Assembly (NCBI GenBank): GCA_905160935.1
Contig: CAJHZI010000352.1
Span: 85,875-149,874 of the forward strand
DNA length: 64,000 nt
DNA from: Enchytraeus crypticus
Lineage: Eukaryota > Annelida > Clitellata > Enchytraeida > Enchytraeidae
Direction of reading: 5' to 3'
Every line of letters starts with the position of its first letter. Within the stretch, counting starts at the first letter, position 1. The notes under the pieces were generated by a model, which saw nothing but the letters and a program-made list of their open reading frames with translations, searched no databases and was not told the DNA's origin. Both the position numbers and the translations under genes were made by a program. Shown here piece after piece: positions 62,845-64,000 of the stretch.

Positions 62845-63885
62845 TAATATGATTTAGGATTAAAATAATTACTCAGAATGATTATTAATGGTGTTTTTCA
62901 TTATTATTTGTGGTCGGGTTATTTTTCATTAATATATATCTCGTCTGTTTGTGATTAGAGTCTCTTGGTGTCGTGTTGCGGAGCGGACGCCCGCCTTTCT
63001 GTTCGGGTGTTTCTCTCCGGTTTTTGTCGACAGATTTTTGTGTCATTTTTATTATCTTTGATGTTGAGGAACGATTAATATTCATGTAGTCCTTATATAT
63101 GCTGAAACGGGTATTGAACTGCCAGGAACGCTTACCTGTCTCGATTACCTTGTACCATCCGAAGTGAGACTGAAGCGAACCCTTGTGTAACCGTGATAAT
63201 ATTATATGTATTACATTGAAGTCTGATATATTAATCGATTCTTTGTGAACGATACGAATTTAACGTACTATGTGTTGACCAAGTTAATAAAAGATAAAAC
63301 GATAACAATAACACAAGGCACTCTGAGACCAATTAGTATATGCTAAAGCAACTTCTGATTTGTTTAAATACTATGTCTGCATGTAGAGTAACATTTAAAA
63401 TATCTATATAATTTAAAAAATATCTCCAGGTTTTCGAAAATCTGTAACTGAGTTGACCAAACTTAATAAATTTGTTTGATGATTGTTAAATTTCTATTTA
63501 ATTTTTATTTTATTTGAGTAAACTGTTATCTATAACTATCGTTTTGCAAATTGCTGTGCTTATTTGTAGTTTTGCTGTGCTTATTTGTAGCTTTGCTGTG
63601 CTTATTTGGTAAGAGTTGTTACCTAATCTGATTAATATGTTGTCGTTTGTTTTCTTATGATTGTTCATTAATTCTGGGATATGAAGTTTTTTCAGTTGAT
63701 ATTTGCATTTTACCTAAATTAAGTATAGTTATTGACGGTGTCAATCTGGATGTCATCTTCTCCTAATAGCCTTTGTCCTACTTTATACGAAACTGTCTGA
63801 TATCTTGTATTACTAATAATTGCTTATTTTTTAAATTTCTCTTAATGTTTTTATTTGGTGTCAGTGTTATTGGTGTGGCATTATT
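62845..63885. other. gene-free sequence
   Basis: No coding feature. A 'ttgctgtgcttatttgtag' triplication lies at 63551-63610. Otherwise nothing recognised. Confidence 0.4.
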
Positions 63886-63886
63886 G

Positions 63887-63888
<2 letters not shown>

Positions 63889-63943
<55 letters not shown>

Positions 63944-63964
63944 GTATATATATATATATATATC
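63889..63964. repeat. (AT)n microsatellite
   Basis: AT array interrupted by 'acacatgta', near the right edge of the window. Confidence 0.95.
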
Positions 63965-64000
63965 TTTGAGCCCAGAAAAATGCTTCAAGTTTGAAAGTTA

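Noticed and set aside
63062-63980. coding potential near the right edge
   Set aside because: Short ORFs only, ending in the (AT)n array, with no motif.

Overview
This 64 kb window is nuclear DNA of an animal. It is A+T-rich, introns follow the GT/AG rule, and it is packed with animal-type transposons (RTE, CR1/Jockey-like and I/Jockey-group LINEs, tRNA-derived SINEs, hAT pieces, a Ty3/Gypsy fragment, a Polinton) and long (AT)n and (GA)n runs. The repeat types suggest a marine invertebrate, perhaps a lophotrochozoan, but no host gene settles the phylum. I see no true rRNA or tRNA gene and no CRISPR array.

The main feature is a Polinton/Maverick (adintovirus-like) element at about 7.3-21.1 kb. 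It carries a protein-primed family-B DNA polymerase with an intact 1286-codon frame, a zinc-finger protein, a two-helix membrane protein, a tail-fibre-like protein, an adenain-type cysteine protease, a double-jelly-roll major capsid protein, a retroviral-type integrase (broken by a frameshift), an FtsK/A32-type packaging ATPase, a penton-like minor capsid protein, a hydrophobic core protein, a broken DUF8207-like gene and a pVI-like membrane-lytic protein. Left of the polymerase lie a frameshifted small gene and a degenerate repeat array. Short palindromes recur at the ends of genes and a shared A/T motif precedes the left-hand genes. The structural genes and protease are largely open while the integrase and one accessory gene are broken, so this is a recently inserted copy that is beginning to decay.

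24-56 kb holds the only convincing host locus: a secreted or surface immunoglobulin-type gene on the + strand. A signal-peptide-like first exon (23.9 kb) is followed by an Ig exon pair (25.8 and 26.7 kb), a homologous second pair (51.2 and 52.4 kb), a shared-looking exon (53.7 kb) and a terminal exon with a Ser/Thr stalk and a C-terminal hydrophobic tail (56.2 kb). Exon phases allow either pair, but not both in series, to join the common ends in frame. The 24 kb between the pairs is filled with retroelements: a truncated CR1/Jockey-like LINE, a Gypsy gag-protease fragment, a nearly intact RTE LINE, an I/Jockey-group LINE, many SINEs, a hAT MITE and a large AT-centred palindrome.

The flanks (0-7 kb and 56-64 kb) are repeat-derived: old hAT transposase and LINE tails, a 263 bp foldback element, a degenerate RTE-like LINE, an I/Jockey-group LINE on the minus strand with a patchwork insertion, and long (AT)n arrays.
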